In this document: piece after piece, positions 1 to 7,811 of the stretch | Layout of the letters: each line of letters opens with the position of its first letter | How positions within the stretch are numbered: the first letter of the stretch is position 1 | Source: Streptomyces actuosus | Lineage (GTDB): Bacteria > Actinomycetota > Actinomycetes > Streptomycetales > Streptomycetaceae | Assembly: GCF_016921115.1 (NCBI RefSeq) | Contig: NZ_JAFFZS010000024.1 | Coordinates: 54,421-118,420 of the forward strand | Reading direction: 5' to 3' | DNA: 64,000 bases | The notes under the pieces: generated by a model | The model's database searches: none | What the model saw: the letters and a program-made list of their open reading frames with translations, nothing else | What the model was told of the DNA's origin: nothing | Translations under genes and position numbers: made by a program

Positions 1-134
1 AAGGGGCCCCGCCCGGCCCGGATGAGCCGGACGATGGTGCGGGTGATCAGGAAGGTGAGGACGAAGGCGGTGAGGGCGAGCAGCAGAGGGAGCTTGCCCG
101 GCTCGACGATGTTGCGGTACCACCACTGTCCCAT
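1..134 (-). CDS. Integral membrane protein, N-terminal part only
   Basis: The minus strand reads in from an ATG at 132-134 and runs off the left edge of the window, so only the first 44 or so residues are visible. They begin MGQWWYRNIVEPGK and continue with one strongly hydrophobic stretch (LPLLLALTAFVLTFLI) followed by an Arg-rich turn, which fits a multi-spanning membrane protein. I recall similar conserved streptomycete integral membrane proteins near cobS, but the function is unknown. It is divergent from cobS. Confidence 0.6.
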   Translation of the reverse strand, partial: MGQWWYRNIVEPGKLPLLLALTAFVLTFLITRTIVRLIRAGRGP

Positions 135-204
135 GTGCGAACTTTATCCGTGAATGCCGCCCGGGCGCCGTCCGGCCGCGTCCGATCGCCGACCGCCACC
201 GACC

Positions 205-254
205 GGCTCCCCCGCTCCCCCGCTCCCCCGCTCCCCGGCTCCCCGGCTCCCCGG
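205..254. repeat. C-rich short tandem repeat upstream of cobS
   Basis: About six imperfect copies of a roughly 8-9 base GCTCCCC(C/G) unit sit in the 140-bp gap between the divergent membrane gene and cobS. It is a simple-sequence tract, possibly length-variable, and close enough to the cobS start to lie in its leader or promoter. No known element is recognised. Confidence 0.6.
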
Positions 255-275
255 ACCGACCGGTAACCTGCGCCG

Positions 276-1058
276 GTGTCCACGACCCCCGCCTTCCACG
301 GCCTCCGCTTCGCTTTCGGCACCCTGACCGTGCTGCCGGTCCGGGTGCACCGCTGGGACCGCGAGGCGGCGCGCGGCGGGATGCTGTGCGCCCCGCTCGC
401 CGGACTCGTCGTCGGCGCGGCCTCCGCGGGCCTCGGGCTGCTGCTGTTCCTCGGAGCGGGGCCGCTGCTCGCCGCCGTCGCCACCGCGGCGGTGCCCGCG
501 GCCCTGACCCGGGGCCTGCACCTGGACGGGCTGGCGGACACCGCGGACGGGCTGGGCAGCGGCAAACCCGCCGAGGACGCGCTGCGGATCATGAAGCAGT
601 CGGACATCGGCCCGTTCGGCGTGCTGGCCGTCGTCTTCGTGCTGCTCGCCCAGGTCGCCGCGCTGGCGCAGCTGTACAGCGGCTCCTGGGCCCGCGGAGC
701 GTTCGCCGCCGCCGTCGCGGCCACCGCCGCCCGTCTCGCGCTGACCCTGGCCGCCCGCGGCGGCGTGCCGGCGGCCCGTCCGGAAGGGCTGGGCGCCGCA
801 GTCTCCGGGGTGGTCCCGGCGGGCGCCGCGGCGGGCGCGGCCGTCGCCGTCACGGTCGTGGCCGCGGCCTGCGGGGCCGCCTTCGGGCCGTACGGCGCCG
901 TACGCACCGCGGTCGCGGTCCTGGCCGCCCTCGCCGCCGCCGACCTGCTGCTGCGGCACTGCGTCCGCCGCTTCGGCGGCGTCACCGGCGACGTGTTCGG
1001 GGCGCTGGCGGAGACCTCCGCGACAGTGGCGCTGGTGGCCCTGACCCTGGGCGGGTGA
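276..1058 (+). CDS. cobS: Adenosylcobinamide-GDP ribazoletransferase (cobalamin synthase)
   Basis: A 260-aa membrane protein of the CobS/CobV family, which joins adenosylcobinamide-GDP to alpha-ribazole (phosphate) in the last steps of coenzyme B12 assembly at the membrane. The family motif LHLDGLADTADGLGSGK is at residues 81-97 (acidic Asp cluster for Mg2+), followed by the conserved MKQSDIGPFG segment. Several Ala/Leu/Val-rich membrane helices follow, and the length is normal. The start is the GTG at 276. No cobalamin riboswitch was seen in the 140 bp upstream, and no other cob gene is in view, so any cobalamin operon partners lie outside the window. It converges on the GH114 gene. Confidence 0.93.
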   Translation: MSTTPAFHGLRFAFGTLTVLPVRVHRWDREAARGGMLCAPLAGLVVGAASAGLGLLLFLGAGPLLAAVATAAVPAALTRGLHLDGLADTADGLGSGKPAEDALRIMKQSDIGPFGVLAVVFVLLAQVAALAQLYSGSWARGAFAAAVAATAARLALTLAARGGVPAARPEGLGAAVSGVVPAGAAAGAAVAVTVVAAACGAAFGPYGAVRTAVAVLAALAAADLLLRHCVRRFGGVTGDVFGALAETSATVALVALTLGG

Positions 1059-1146
1059 GCCGCTCGGCCGGACACCGGCGGCGACGGTGACCGGGCCGCC
1101 CCGCACGGCGCCGGTGCCGCGCGGAGGCGGGGCTCGTTGACGGGGG

Positions 1147-1941
1147 TCAGCAGGGCCGGCGCCACGCCCCCAGTTCGTACTTCTTGAGCATCGAGCTCAG
1201 CCCCAGGCTGCGGGCCTGGTCGCAGAAGCGGTCGGTGGGCAGTTCGTACTCCACGTGGAAGACCGCCTTGCCCGCCCTGACGAAGGGCGTCAGCGTCGTG
1301 CACTCGCCGTACTGGGCGCATTGCTCGTTCACCGCGAAGTCGAAGTCGCCGAGCAGTTCCGGGATCTGGTCGAGGTCGTTCTTCAGGCCGACGGCGAGGC
1401 CCCGGTCATGGGCGAGCCGGGCGACGAGCCGGTTGTAGCGGAGCTGGTCGGCGGCCGTCAGCGGGAAGCCGGTGGTGTTGCGGTAGCCGTCCATGTTGTC
1501 CGGCTCCACCGCGTCGAAGCCCTTCGCCCGGCACATGTCGAAGCGGGCGGCGACCAGGGGCTCCAGCACGTCGGTGCGGCGGATGTCCAGCCAGCGCTCG
1601 CCGTCCCAGCCGTTGCCCCGGCCCCGCACCGACGCGGGGAACTTCCCGGCGTCCGGCCGCCAGTCCTCCCACGCGCCGGTGGAGATGTAGCAGATCGCCT
1701 TGCGGCCCTCGCGGTGCAGGGCGGACACGGCGGCTGCGGAGTTGTCGAAGCCGTCGATGTCGTACACCGGCACGTCCACGGACGTGTCGAGGCGTCCGCT
1801 GAGCTGCCACTGCCAGGCGGTGCCGGGCCGCGGCTGCCAGCGCGCGCCCGCCGGATCCGGGGCGGCGGGTTTGTCGTCCGCGGCCGTCGAACAGGCGGCG
1901 ACCAGCAGCAGAAGGGCGACGAGGAGGAAGGGGCGTCTCAC
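1147..1941 (-). CDS. Secreted GH114-type endo-alpha-1,4-polygalactosaminidase lipoprotein
   Basis: 264 aa. The GTG start at 1939-1941 has GGAG about ten bases upstream. A lipoprotein signal peptide ends in a lipobox (LLVAAC, Cys 17), so it is likely anchored outside the membrane. The body matches the GH114 (TM1410-like) TIM-barrel family: WQWQLSGRLD near the start, YDIDGFDNS, CYISTGAWEDWRPD, then EPDNMDGY carrying acidic residues, and GLKNDLDQ. The family hydrolyses alpha-1,4-linked galactosamine/GalNAc exopolysaccharide (Ega3 in Aspergillus, the hydrolase domain of PelA). It lies 186 bp after, and on the same strand as, a NodB-like deacetylase gene, the partner activity in those systems. Enzymatic activity is inferred. 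Confidence 0.8.
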   Translation of the reverse strand: MRRPFLLVALLLLVAACSTAADDKPAAPDPAGARWQPRPGTAWQWQLSGRLDTSVDVPVYDIDGFDNSAAAVSALHREGRKAICYISTGAWEDWRPDAGKFPASVRGRGNGWDGERWLDIRRTDVLEPLVAARFDMCRAKGFDAVEPDNMDGYRNTTGFPLTAADQLRYNRLVARLAHDRGLAVGLKNDLDQIPELLGDFDFAVNEQCAQYGECTTLTPFVRAGKAVFHVEYELPTDRFCDQARSLGLSSMLKKYELGAWRRPC

Positions 1942-2127
1942 CGGGCGGGCTCCAGGATGTGCGGCAGGGTGTATCTCAAGGATGATCCCGTGAGTGTTCC
2001 CCCCGACGGTGCGGACGGTGAGTGGGGAACTGCGGCCCGGACCGCAGTTGCGGGTCCGTCGTGGGCTGGTCGCGCAGTTCCCCGTGCCCCCGTGGTGCGG
2101 GGATGGTGTCGCCGGTTCAGCCGCGCG

Positions 2128-4161
2128 CTACGGCAGGTTCAGCGTCAGCGCGTTCTGCAGCAGTTCCGGTGTGGTCCACCCCGAGAGAGCCCCCGCGTAG
2201 GCCGAGCCGAAGGCGGTGGTGCCGATCAGCTGCTGCTGCCGGGTCCCCTCCGGGGCGGTGACCGGGATCTGCGTCCCGGACGGCGCGGTGACGGTCACGG
2301 TGTCGCCGATGCGGTACGCGGTGACCTGGTTGTTCAGAATCGCCGACTGCCAGGCCGCGCGGCGCTGCAGCTCCGTGCCGATGTCCTTCTGCCGCAGGTT
2401 CTCCAGCGGGGTGTCGGCAGCGAACAGGGCCCGGTAGTCCGTCAGGACCTTGTCCAGGACCGGGTAGAGGATCCGGTCCTCCGCCAGGTTGGACTGGTGG
2501 GCGTAGTGCGGCCGGGGGTCGTTGGAGATGGCGTGGCCGAGGTCGGTGTGCGCCTCCTGGGGGACGATGGAGGAGTCGTAGCCCGTGGCGACGTCGAGGG
2601 GCTGGTCCATGCAGGTGGAGGCGGGGTTGTCGGTGCACACGCCGCTGCCGCCGTCGGCCTGCGCGGTGTAGATCCAGTTGTACTCGTCGGCCATCTCCTC
2701 CTTGGTGCCGACGTTGTAGTAGACGTTCATCGGGTAGCGGGGCACGGTCAGCGTGCTGCTGCCGACGGCCCGCTGCTCGGGCTCGCGCGAGTTGTCCGAG
2801 GCGATCCACCGGATGCCGTTGTCGGAGAGGGCGGGGGCCAGGTGGGGGTTGTCCTCCGGCTGCTGCGGCAGCGTCTTGAGGCCGGAGTGCTCGCCGGTGA
2901 CGAGTTCGTCCCGGTCGACCGGGACGCCGTGCAGGAGGGCCCAGTTGTAGTTGTCGGAGATCTCCGCGGAGATCTCCGAGCGGCTCATCCACTGCGTCGA
3001 GCCGTCCGCGTTCTTCGCGCAGCTCCACGGCACGACCGAGACGTCCTGGATGCAGCCGAGGAACTGGTGGGTGTAGGTGTGGTTGATCCAGCGGTACTGC
3101 GAGGTGTCGGCGAGCAGCCGGTCGGCGAGGGCGTCGGTGCCGCCGTTCTCGCTCTTCCACTCCTCCCCGGAGCCCGCGTTGAAGACCATGTCCAACGTGA
3201 AGCCGTGGTCCTTCTGCCACTGTGCGGCGTAGGCCGCGTCGTCGGCGGTCATGCGGATCGGTGCGGTCTCCTCGCCGCCGCCGACGCAGTCCAGGTCGCC
3301 GGGCGTGCAGTTGCGCTCGGTGTCCCAGCGGCTGTCGGCCGCGAAGACGTCGTCGACGTGGACGGCGAAGTAGTTGCGGGCCTGCCCCAGGTGCACCCCG
3401 CCGGTCAGCCATTCGACGATGCCCCGGGCGAGGAGGCGGAACTGCTGCTGGTACTGGTTGTAGGCGAAGGTCACCACCAGCTCGCGGCGCCCGTCGTGGG
3501 CGTACTCGCCGAGCAGGCTGCCGGTGCCCGAGCCGCCCGGGACGGGCATGTCCACATAGCTGGTGAAGCCCTCGCGGGGCCGGGCCAGGTAGCCGTAACT
3601 CTCGGCGACCGTCGGGGAGTTGTCCTCGAAGGTGAAGGCGCCGGCGAGATAGCCGAAGGATCCGGCGCGGCCCGCCGTGGTCACGGTCGCCTGCTGTCCG
3701 TCGAGGGTGCCGGCCCAGCCGCCGTCGCCGGTGAGGTCCAGGCCCACCTCCGGGTGGGCCCAGGTGTAGGCGTCGACCTGCGGGATGCCGTAGGTCCGCT
3801 CGTACTCCTCCAGGGCGGTCTGCTCGGCGGAACCCGCGCCGAACGGGGCCTCGTCGGGCAGGACGACGCCCTGGAATCTGGCCCTGGGCGTACCGCCCAC
3901 GGTGTCGCTCAGGAAGCCCGCGTCGACGACGGCGCGGCCGGGGTCGTTCAGGTCGACGACCGTGTACGGGATGCCGGTGCTCTTCAACTGAGCGGTGATG
4001 GCCTGGACCGGGGTGTCGCCGTTGTCCACCACCAGCACCTTCAGGTCGATGCGCGGCTCCGTCGCGGCCGACGCGCCGGGCGCCCCGAGGCCCAGCGCCG
4101 TCATACCGCCCGCCGCGATCACGGCAGCGGCGATTCTCCATCCGTGCGCACTTCGCGCCAT
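2128..4161 (-). CDS. Secreted NodB/CE18-like polysaccharide deacetylase
   Basis: 677 aa from the ATG at 4159-4161, chosen because AAGGAA precedes it and because a Sec signal peptide starts there (hydrophobic AAAVIAAGGMTALGLG, then an ASA|AT cut near residue 33). A longer in-frame start at 4248 lacks these. Residues 268-271 read HVDD (metal-binding Asp motif of NodB deacetylases) and 361-365 read HTYTH (the H-x3-H motif). The N-terminal ~250 residues look like the accessory domains of Agd3-type (CE18) galactosaminogalactan deacetylases. The protein probably removes acetyl groups from a cell-surface hexosamine polymer. The neighbouring GH114 gene downstream supports an amino-sugar substrate. 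The family call is by motif and context only. Confidence 0.65.
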   Translation of the reverse strand: MARSAHGWRIAAAVIAAGGMTALGLGAPGASAATEPRIDLKVLVVDNGDTPVQAITAQLKSTGIPYTVVDLNDPGRAVVDAGFLSDTVGGTPRARFQGVVLPDEAPFGAGSAEQTALEEYERTYGIPQVDAYTWAHPEVGLDLTGDGGWAGTLDGQQATVTTAGRAGSFGYLAGAFTFEDNSPTVAESYGYLARPREGFTSYVDMPVPGGSGTGSLLGEYAHDGRRELVVTFAYNQYQQQFRLLARGIVEWLTGGVHLGQARNYFAVHVDDVFAADSRWDTERNCTPGDLDCVGGGEETAPIRMTADDAAYAAQWQKDHGFTLDMVFNAGSGEEWKSENGGTDALADRLLADTSQYRWINHTYTHQFLGCIQDVSVVPWSCAKNADGSTQWMSRSEISAEISDNYNWALLHGVPVDRDELVTGEHSGLKTLPQQPEDNPHLAPALSDNGIRWIASDNSREPEQRAVGSSTLTVPRYPMNVYYNVGTKEEMADEYNWIYTAQADGGSGVCTDNPASTCMDQPLDVATGYDSSIVPQEAHTDLGHAISNDPRPHYAHQSNLAEDRILYPVLDKVLTDYRALFAADTPLENLRQKDIGTELQRRAAWQSAILNNQVTAYRIGDTVTVTAPSGTQIPVTAPEGTRQQQLIGTTAFGSAYAGALSGWTTPELLQNALTLNLP

Positions 4162-4352
4162 GGATTGTTCCTTCCCCCCACAGGAATCCACCGCCGATCG
4201 GTCGACGCATGACGGTCGAGATGCGGAGGATTCGTGGTAATCGTGCAAAACGGTGAGTCATCGACCCACCGGACCCGACGAGTGTGACTCAGCTCATGGA
4301 GTGCGAGGATCGGAAACCGGCCACGACACCCCTGACGGGTGAACGCTCGTAG

Positions 4353-4372
4353 GAATGAGCGAATGCTCATTC
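4353..4372. promoter_or_regulatory. Perfect inverted repeat in the deacetylase/pepA divergent region
   Basis: GAATGAGC-GAAT-GCTCATTC: 8-bp arms with a 4-bp spacer, in the 371-bp gap between the divergent deacetylase gene (starts 4161) and pepA (starts 4533). The size and symmetry suit a TetR-type dimer site. It lies 192 bp from the deacetylase start and 161 bp from pepA, so it could serve either. No other gene or RNA was seen in the gap. Confidence 0.5.
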
Positions 4373-4532
4373 GCGCGTAGTCTCGTGCCGGGTGTTCCGA
4401 TCAGTTCGCCGCGCTGACTCGGACCCCGGTCGGATCGCTCCCGCAGGCCGGATCTACTGTCGGCCGTCGGGCTCGGCCGACCCACACCGTTCGGCCACAG
4501 AAACTTCACATCGGAAGCGAGATTTCACCACC

Positions 4533-6080
4533 GTGACTGCTCTCACTCTCAGCACCGCCGCGGCGCCCGGTCTCCGGGCCGACGCAATCGTGATCGGTGT
4601 CGCCAAGGGCACAGCCTCCGGTTCGGGGGACCTGGTCGTCGCACCGGGCGCCGAGGCCGTGGACAAGGCCTACGAGGGCCGGCTCGCCGGAGTCCTGGAG
4701 ACCCTCGGGGCCTCGGGCGCCGAGGGCGAGGTGACCAAGCTCCCGGCCCCGTCCGGTTTCAAGGCGCCGCTCGTCGTGGCGGTGGGCCTGGGCCCCGAGC
4801 CGGAGAAGGGCGCCGGATACGACCCCGAGGCGCTCCGCCGGGCCGCCGGAGTGGCCGCCCGCGCGCTCGCCGGCTCCAAGAAGGCCGCGTTCGCCCTGCC
4901 GCTGGCCGACGCCGGCGACGCCGCCGCGACCGGCGAGGGCGTGCTGCTCGGCGCCTACTCCTTCGACGCCTACAAGGAGAACGGCTCCTCCGGCAGCGAC
5001 ACCAAGGGCAAGAACGGCAAGGCTCCGCTGGCCGAGGCCGTCCTGCTGGGCGGCAAGCCGCGCGACGCCGCGCACAAGGCGGCGATCGCCCGCGCCACCG
5101 CCGTGTCCGAGGAGCTCAACCGCGCCCGCGACCTGATCAACACCCCGCCGAACGACCTCGACCCCGAGGCCTTCGCCGCGATCGCCCACGCCGCGGCCAA
5201 GGAGCACGGCATCAAGGTCCAGGTCCTGGACGAGAAGGCCCTGGTCAAGGGCGGCTACGGCGGCATCCTCGGCGTCGGCGGCGGTTCGGCCGCGACCCCG
5301 CGGCTGGTCAAGCTGTCGTACACCTCCTCCAAGGCGAAGAAGCACCTCGCCTTCGTCGGCAAGGGCATCACGTACGACTCGGGCGGCATCTCCCTGAAGC
5401 CGGCCGGCCACAACGAGACCATGAAGTGCGACATGAGCGGTGCCGCCGCCGTGTTCGCCGCGGTGGTCGCCGCCGCTCGGCTGAAGCTCCAGGTCAATGT
5501 CACCGCCTGGCTGGCGCTCGCGGAGAACATGCCGTCGGGCTCCGCCGTCCGCCCTGGCGACGTGCTGCGCATGTACAGCGGCAAGACCGTGGAGGTACTC
5601 AACACCGACGCCGAGGGCCGGCTCGTGCTGGCCGACGCGCTGTGGGCGGCCTCGGCGGAGAAGCCGGACGCGATCATCGACGTGGCGACCCTGACCGGCG
5701 CGATGGTGCTGGCGCTGGGCAGCCGCACCTTCGGCGTCATGGCCAACGACGACGCGTTCCGCACCGCGCTGCACGAGGCCGCGGAGGAGGTGGGCGAGCC
5801 GGCGTGGCCGATGCCGCTGCCCGAGCACCTGCGCAAGGGCATGGACTCCCCCGTCGCCGACATCGCGAACATGGGCGAGCGGATGGGCGGCGGCCTGGTC
5901 GCCGGGCTCTTCCTGAAGGAGTTCGTCGGCGAGGGGATCACCTGGGCACACCTGGACATCGCGGGCCCGGCGTTCAACGAGGGCGGCCCGTTCGGGTACA
6001 CGCCGAAGGGCGGCACCGGTTCCGCGGTGCGGACGCTGGTGCGCCTGGCGGAGCTGACCGCCGCGGGTGACCTGGGCTGA
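4533..6080 (+). CDS. pepA: Leucyl aminopeptidase, M17 family
   Basis: 515 aa from the GTG at 4533; the reading frame is open further upstream but those residues are unlike the family, while VTALTLSTAAAPGLRADAIV is the usual streptomycete N-terminus. It is a cytosolic dizinc exopeptidase that releases N-terminal residues from peptides. The C-terminal catalytic half contains GKGITYDSGGISLKP (metal/Lys loop) and NTDAEGRLVLADAL at about residues 357-370, the PepA signature with its metal-binding Asp and Glu. An N-terminal macro-like domain and a Gly/Lys-rich insert (SSGSDTKGKNGK) precede it. It is monocistronic, with its own strong terminator. Confidence 0.95.
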   Translation: MTALTLSTAAAPGLRADAIVIGVAKGTASGSGDLVVAPGAEAVDKAYEGRLAGVLETLGASGAEGEVTKLPAPSGFKAPLVVAVGLGPEPEKGAGYDPEALRRAAGVAARALAGSKKAAFALPLADAGDAAATGEGVLLGAYSFDAYKENGSSGSDTKGKNGKAPLAEAVLLGGKPRDAAHKAAIARATAVSEELNRARDLINTPPNDLDPEAFAAIAHAAAKEHGIKVQVLDEKALVKGGYGGILGVGGGSAATPRLVKLSYTSSKAKKHLAFVGKGITYDSGGISLKPAGHNETMKCDMSGAAAVFAAVVAAARLKLQVNVTAWLALAENMPSGSAVRPGDVLRMYSGKTVEVLNTDAEGRLVLADALWAASAEKPDAIIDVATLTGAMVLALGSRTFGVMANDDAFRTALHEAAEEVGEPAWPMPLPEHLRKGMDSPVADIANMGERMGGGLVAGLFLKEFVGEGITWAHLDIAGPAFNEGGPFGYTPKGGTGSAVRTLVRLAELTAAGDLG

Positions 6081-6125
6081 TGCCCGTCCACTGAGCCGGC
6101 CCGCTCCGCCGTGGGGCGGCTTTCG

Positions 6126-6168
6126 GGGCGCGGGGACCGGTCGCACCGGTCCCCGCGCCCGCGTTTTC
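6126..6168 (+). terminator. Intrinsic terminator of pepA
   Basis: A perfect 16-bp GC stem (6126-6141 with 6145-6160) closes on a 3-base CGC loop and is followed by GCGTTTTCC, a short T run that is rare in this GC-rich DNA. Confidence 0.85.
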
Positions 6169-6365
6169 CGCCGCGGGCCGCCCCTCCGGTACCCGGGAAC
6201 GTGGGACGTCTCACACCCCGGCCCCGCGTCTCGTCAAGCATCGACTAGTGCGAAGATGGGGCACGGCAGGACAGGGCCCCACCAAGGGCCGAAGAACGAG
6301 CGGCCGGACACCAGCCGCCTGCCGGTCACTGGAGACCGGTGGCGCACATGCATGGAGGACGTGAC

Positions 6366-7754
6366 GTGGCGAACGACGCCAGCACCGTTTTCGACCTAGT
6401 GATCCTCGGCGGTGGTAGCGGTGGTTACGCCGCGGCCCTGCGCGGGGCGCAGCTGGGCCTGGACGTCGCCCTGATCGAGAAGGACAAGGTCGGCGGCACC
6501 TGCCTGCACCGGGGTTGCATCCCCACCAAGGCCCTGCTCCACGCGGGCGAGATCGCCGACCAGGCGCGCGAGAGCGAGCAGTTCGGTGTCAAGGCCTCCT
6601 TCGAGGGCATCGACATCGCGGGTGTGCACAAGTACAAGGACGACGTCGTCTCGGGCCTGTACAAGGGCCTGCAGGGTCTCGTCGCCTCCCGCAAGGTGAC
6701 CTACATCGAGGGTGAGGGCCGCCTGTCGTCGCCCACCTCCGTCGACGTCAACGGCCGCCGCGTCCAGGGACGCCACGTCCTGCTGGCGACCGGCTCCGTG
6801 CCGAAGTCGCTCCCGGGCCTGGAGATCGACGGCAACCGGATCATCTCCTCCGACCACGCCCTCGTCCTGGACCGCGTGCCGAAGTCCGCGATCATCCTGG
6901 GCGGCGGCGTCATCGGCGTCGAGTTCGCCTCGGCGTGGAAGTCCTTCGGTGCCGACGTCACCGTCATCGAGGGCATGAAGCACCTCGTCCCGGTCGAGGA
7001 CGAGAACTCCTCCAAGCTGCTGGAGCGCGCGTTCCGCAAGCGCGGCATCAAGTTCAACCTCGGCACCTTCTTCCAGAAGGCCGAGTACACGCAGGACGGT
7101 GTCAAGGTCACCCTTGCCGACGGCAAGGAGTTCGAGGCCGAGGTCCTGCTGGTGGCCGTCGGCCGCGGCCCCGTCTCGCAGGGCCTGGGCTACGAGGAGG
7201 CCGGGGTCGCCATGGACCGCGGCTACGTCCTGGTCGACGAGTACATGCGGACCAACGTCCCGACCGTCTCCGCCGTCGGCGACCTGGTCCCGACGCTCCA
7301 GCTCGCGCACGTCGGCTTCGCCGAGGGCATCCTGGTGGCGGAGCGCCTGGCCGGTCTGAAGACCGTCCCGATCGACTACGACGGCGTCCCGCGGGTGACG
7401 TACTGTCACCCGGAGGTCGCCTCCGTCGGTATCACCGAGGCCAAGGCCAAGGAGATCTACGGTGCGGACAAGGTCGTCGCTCTGAAGTACAACCTGGCGG
7501 GCAACGGCAAGAGCAAGATCCTGAAGACCGCGGGCGAGATCAAGCTCGTCCAGGTCAAGGACGGTGCCGTGGTCGGCGTCCACATGGTCGGCGACCGCAT
7601 GGGCGAGCAGGTCGGCGAGGCCCAGCTGATCTACAACTGGGAAGCGCTGCCGGCCGAGGTCGCCCAGCTCGTCCACGCCCACCCGACGCAGAACGAGGCG
7701 CTCGGCGAGGCCCACCTCGCCCTGGCGGGCAAGCCGCTGCACGCGCACGACTGA
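6366..7754 (+). CDS. lpd: Dihydrolipoyl dehydrogenase (E3)
   Basis: 462 aa from the GTG at 6366, set by the GGAGG at 6354-6358. The flavoprotein reoxidises dihydrolipoyl groups of 2-oxoacid dehydrogenase complexes and passes electrons to NAD+. Visible parts: FAD dinucleotide fold (LGGGSGGYAAALRGAQLG), redox disulfide GGTCLHRGC with Cys 46 and Cys 51, a second GxGxxG (LGGGVIGVEFA) for NAD, the FAD-binding SAVGDLVP motif, and the C-terminal HAHPTQNEALGEA with the His-Glu catalytic pair contributed to the partner subunit. It lies 57 bp before the E2 gene on the same strand and probably shares its transcript. Confidence 0.95.
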   Translation: MANDASTVFDLVILGGGSGGYAAALRGAQLGLDVALIEKDKVGGTCLHRGCIPTKALLHAGEIADQARESEQFGVKASFEGIDIAGVHKYKDDVVSGLYKGLQGLVASRKVTYIEGEGRLSSPTSVDVNGRRVQGRHVLLATGSVPKSLPGLEIDGNRIISSDHALVLDRVPKSAIILGGGVIGVEFASAWKSFGADVTVIEGMKHLVPVEDENSSKLLERAFRKRGIKFNLGTFFQKAEYTQDGVKVTLADGKEFEAEVLLVAVGRGPVSQGLGYEEAGVAMDRGYVLVDEYMRTNVPTVSAVGDLVPTLQLAHVGFAEGILVAERLAGLKTVPIDYDGVPRVTYCHPEVASVGITEAKAKEIYGADKVVALKYNLAGNGKSKILKTAGEIKLVQVKDGAVVGVHMVGDRMGEQVGEAQLIYNWEALPAEVAQLVHAHPTQNEALGEAHLALAGKPLHAHD

Positions 7755-7811
7755 TCAGCCCTCGGGCGCGACGACACAGACTTCCGCAACTCGTAAGGAG
7801 CAACCGAAACC

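Noticed and set aside
135..275. Cobalamin riboswitch before cobS
   Set aside because: No B12-box-like sequence or fold; the gap is mostly a C-rich tandem repeat.
1255..4212. 985-aa open frame antisense to the GH114 and deacetylase genes
   Set aside because: Composition artefact; the minus-strand genes have signal peptides, ribosome binding sites and family motifs.
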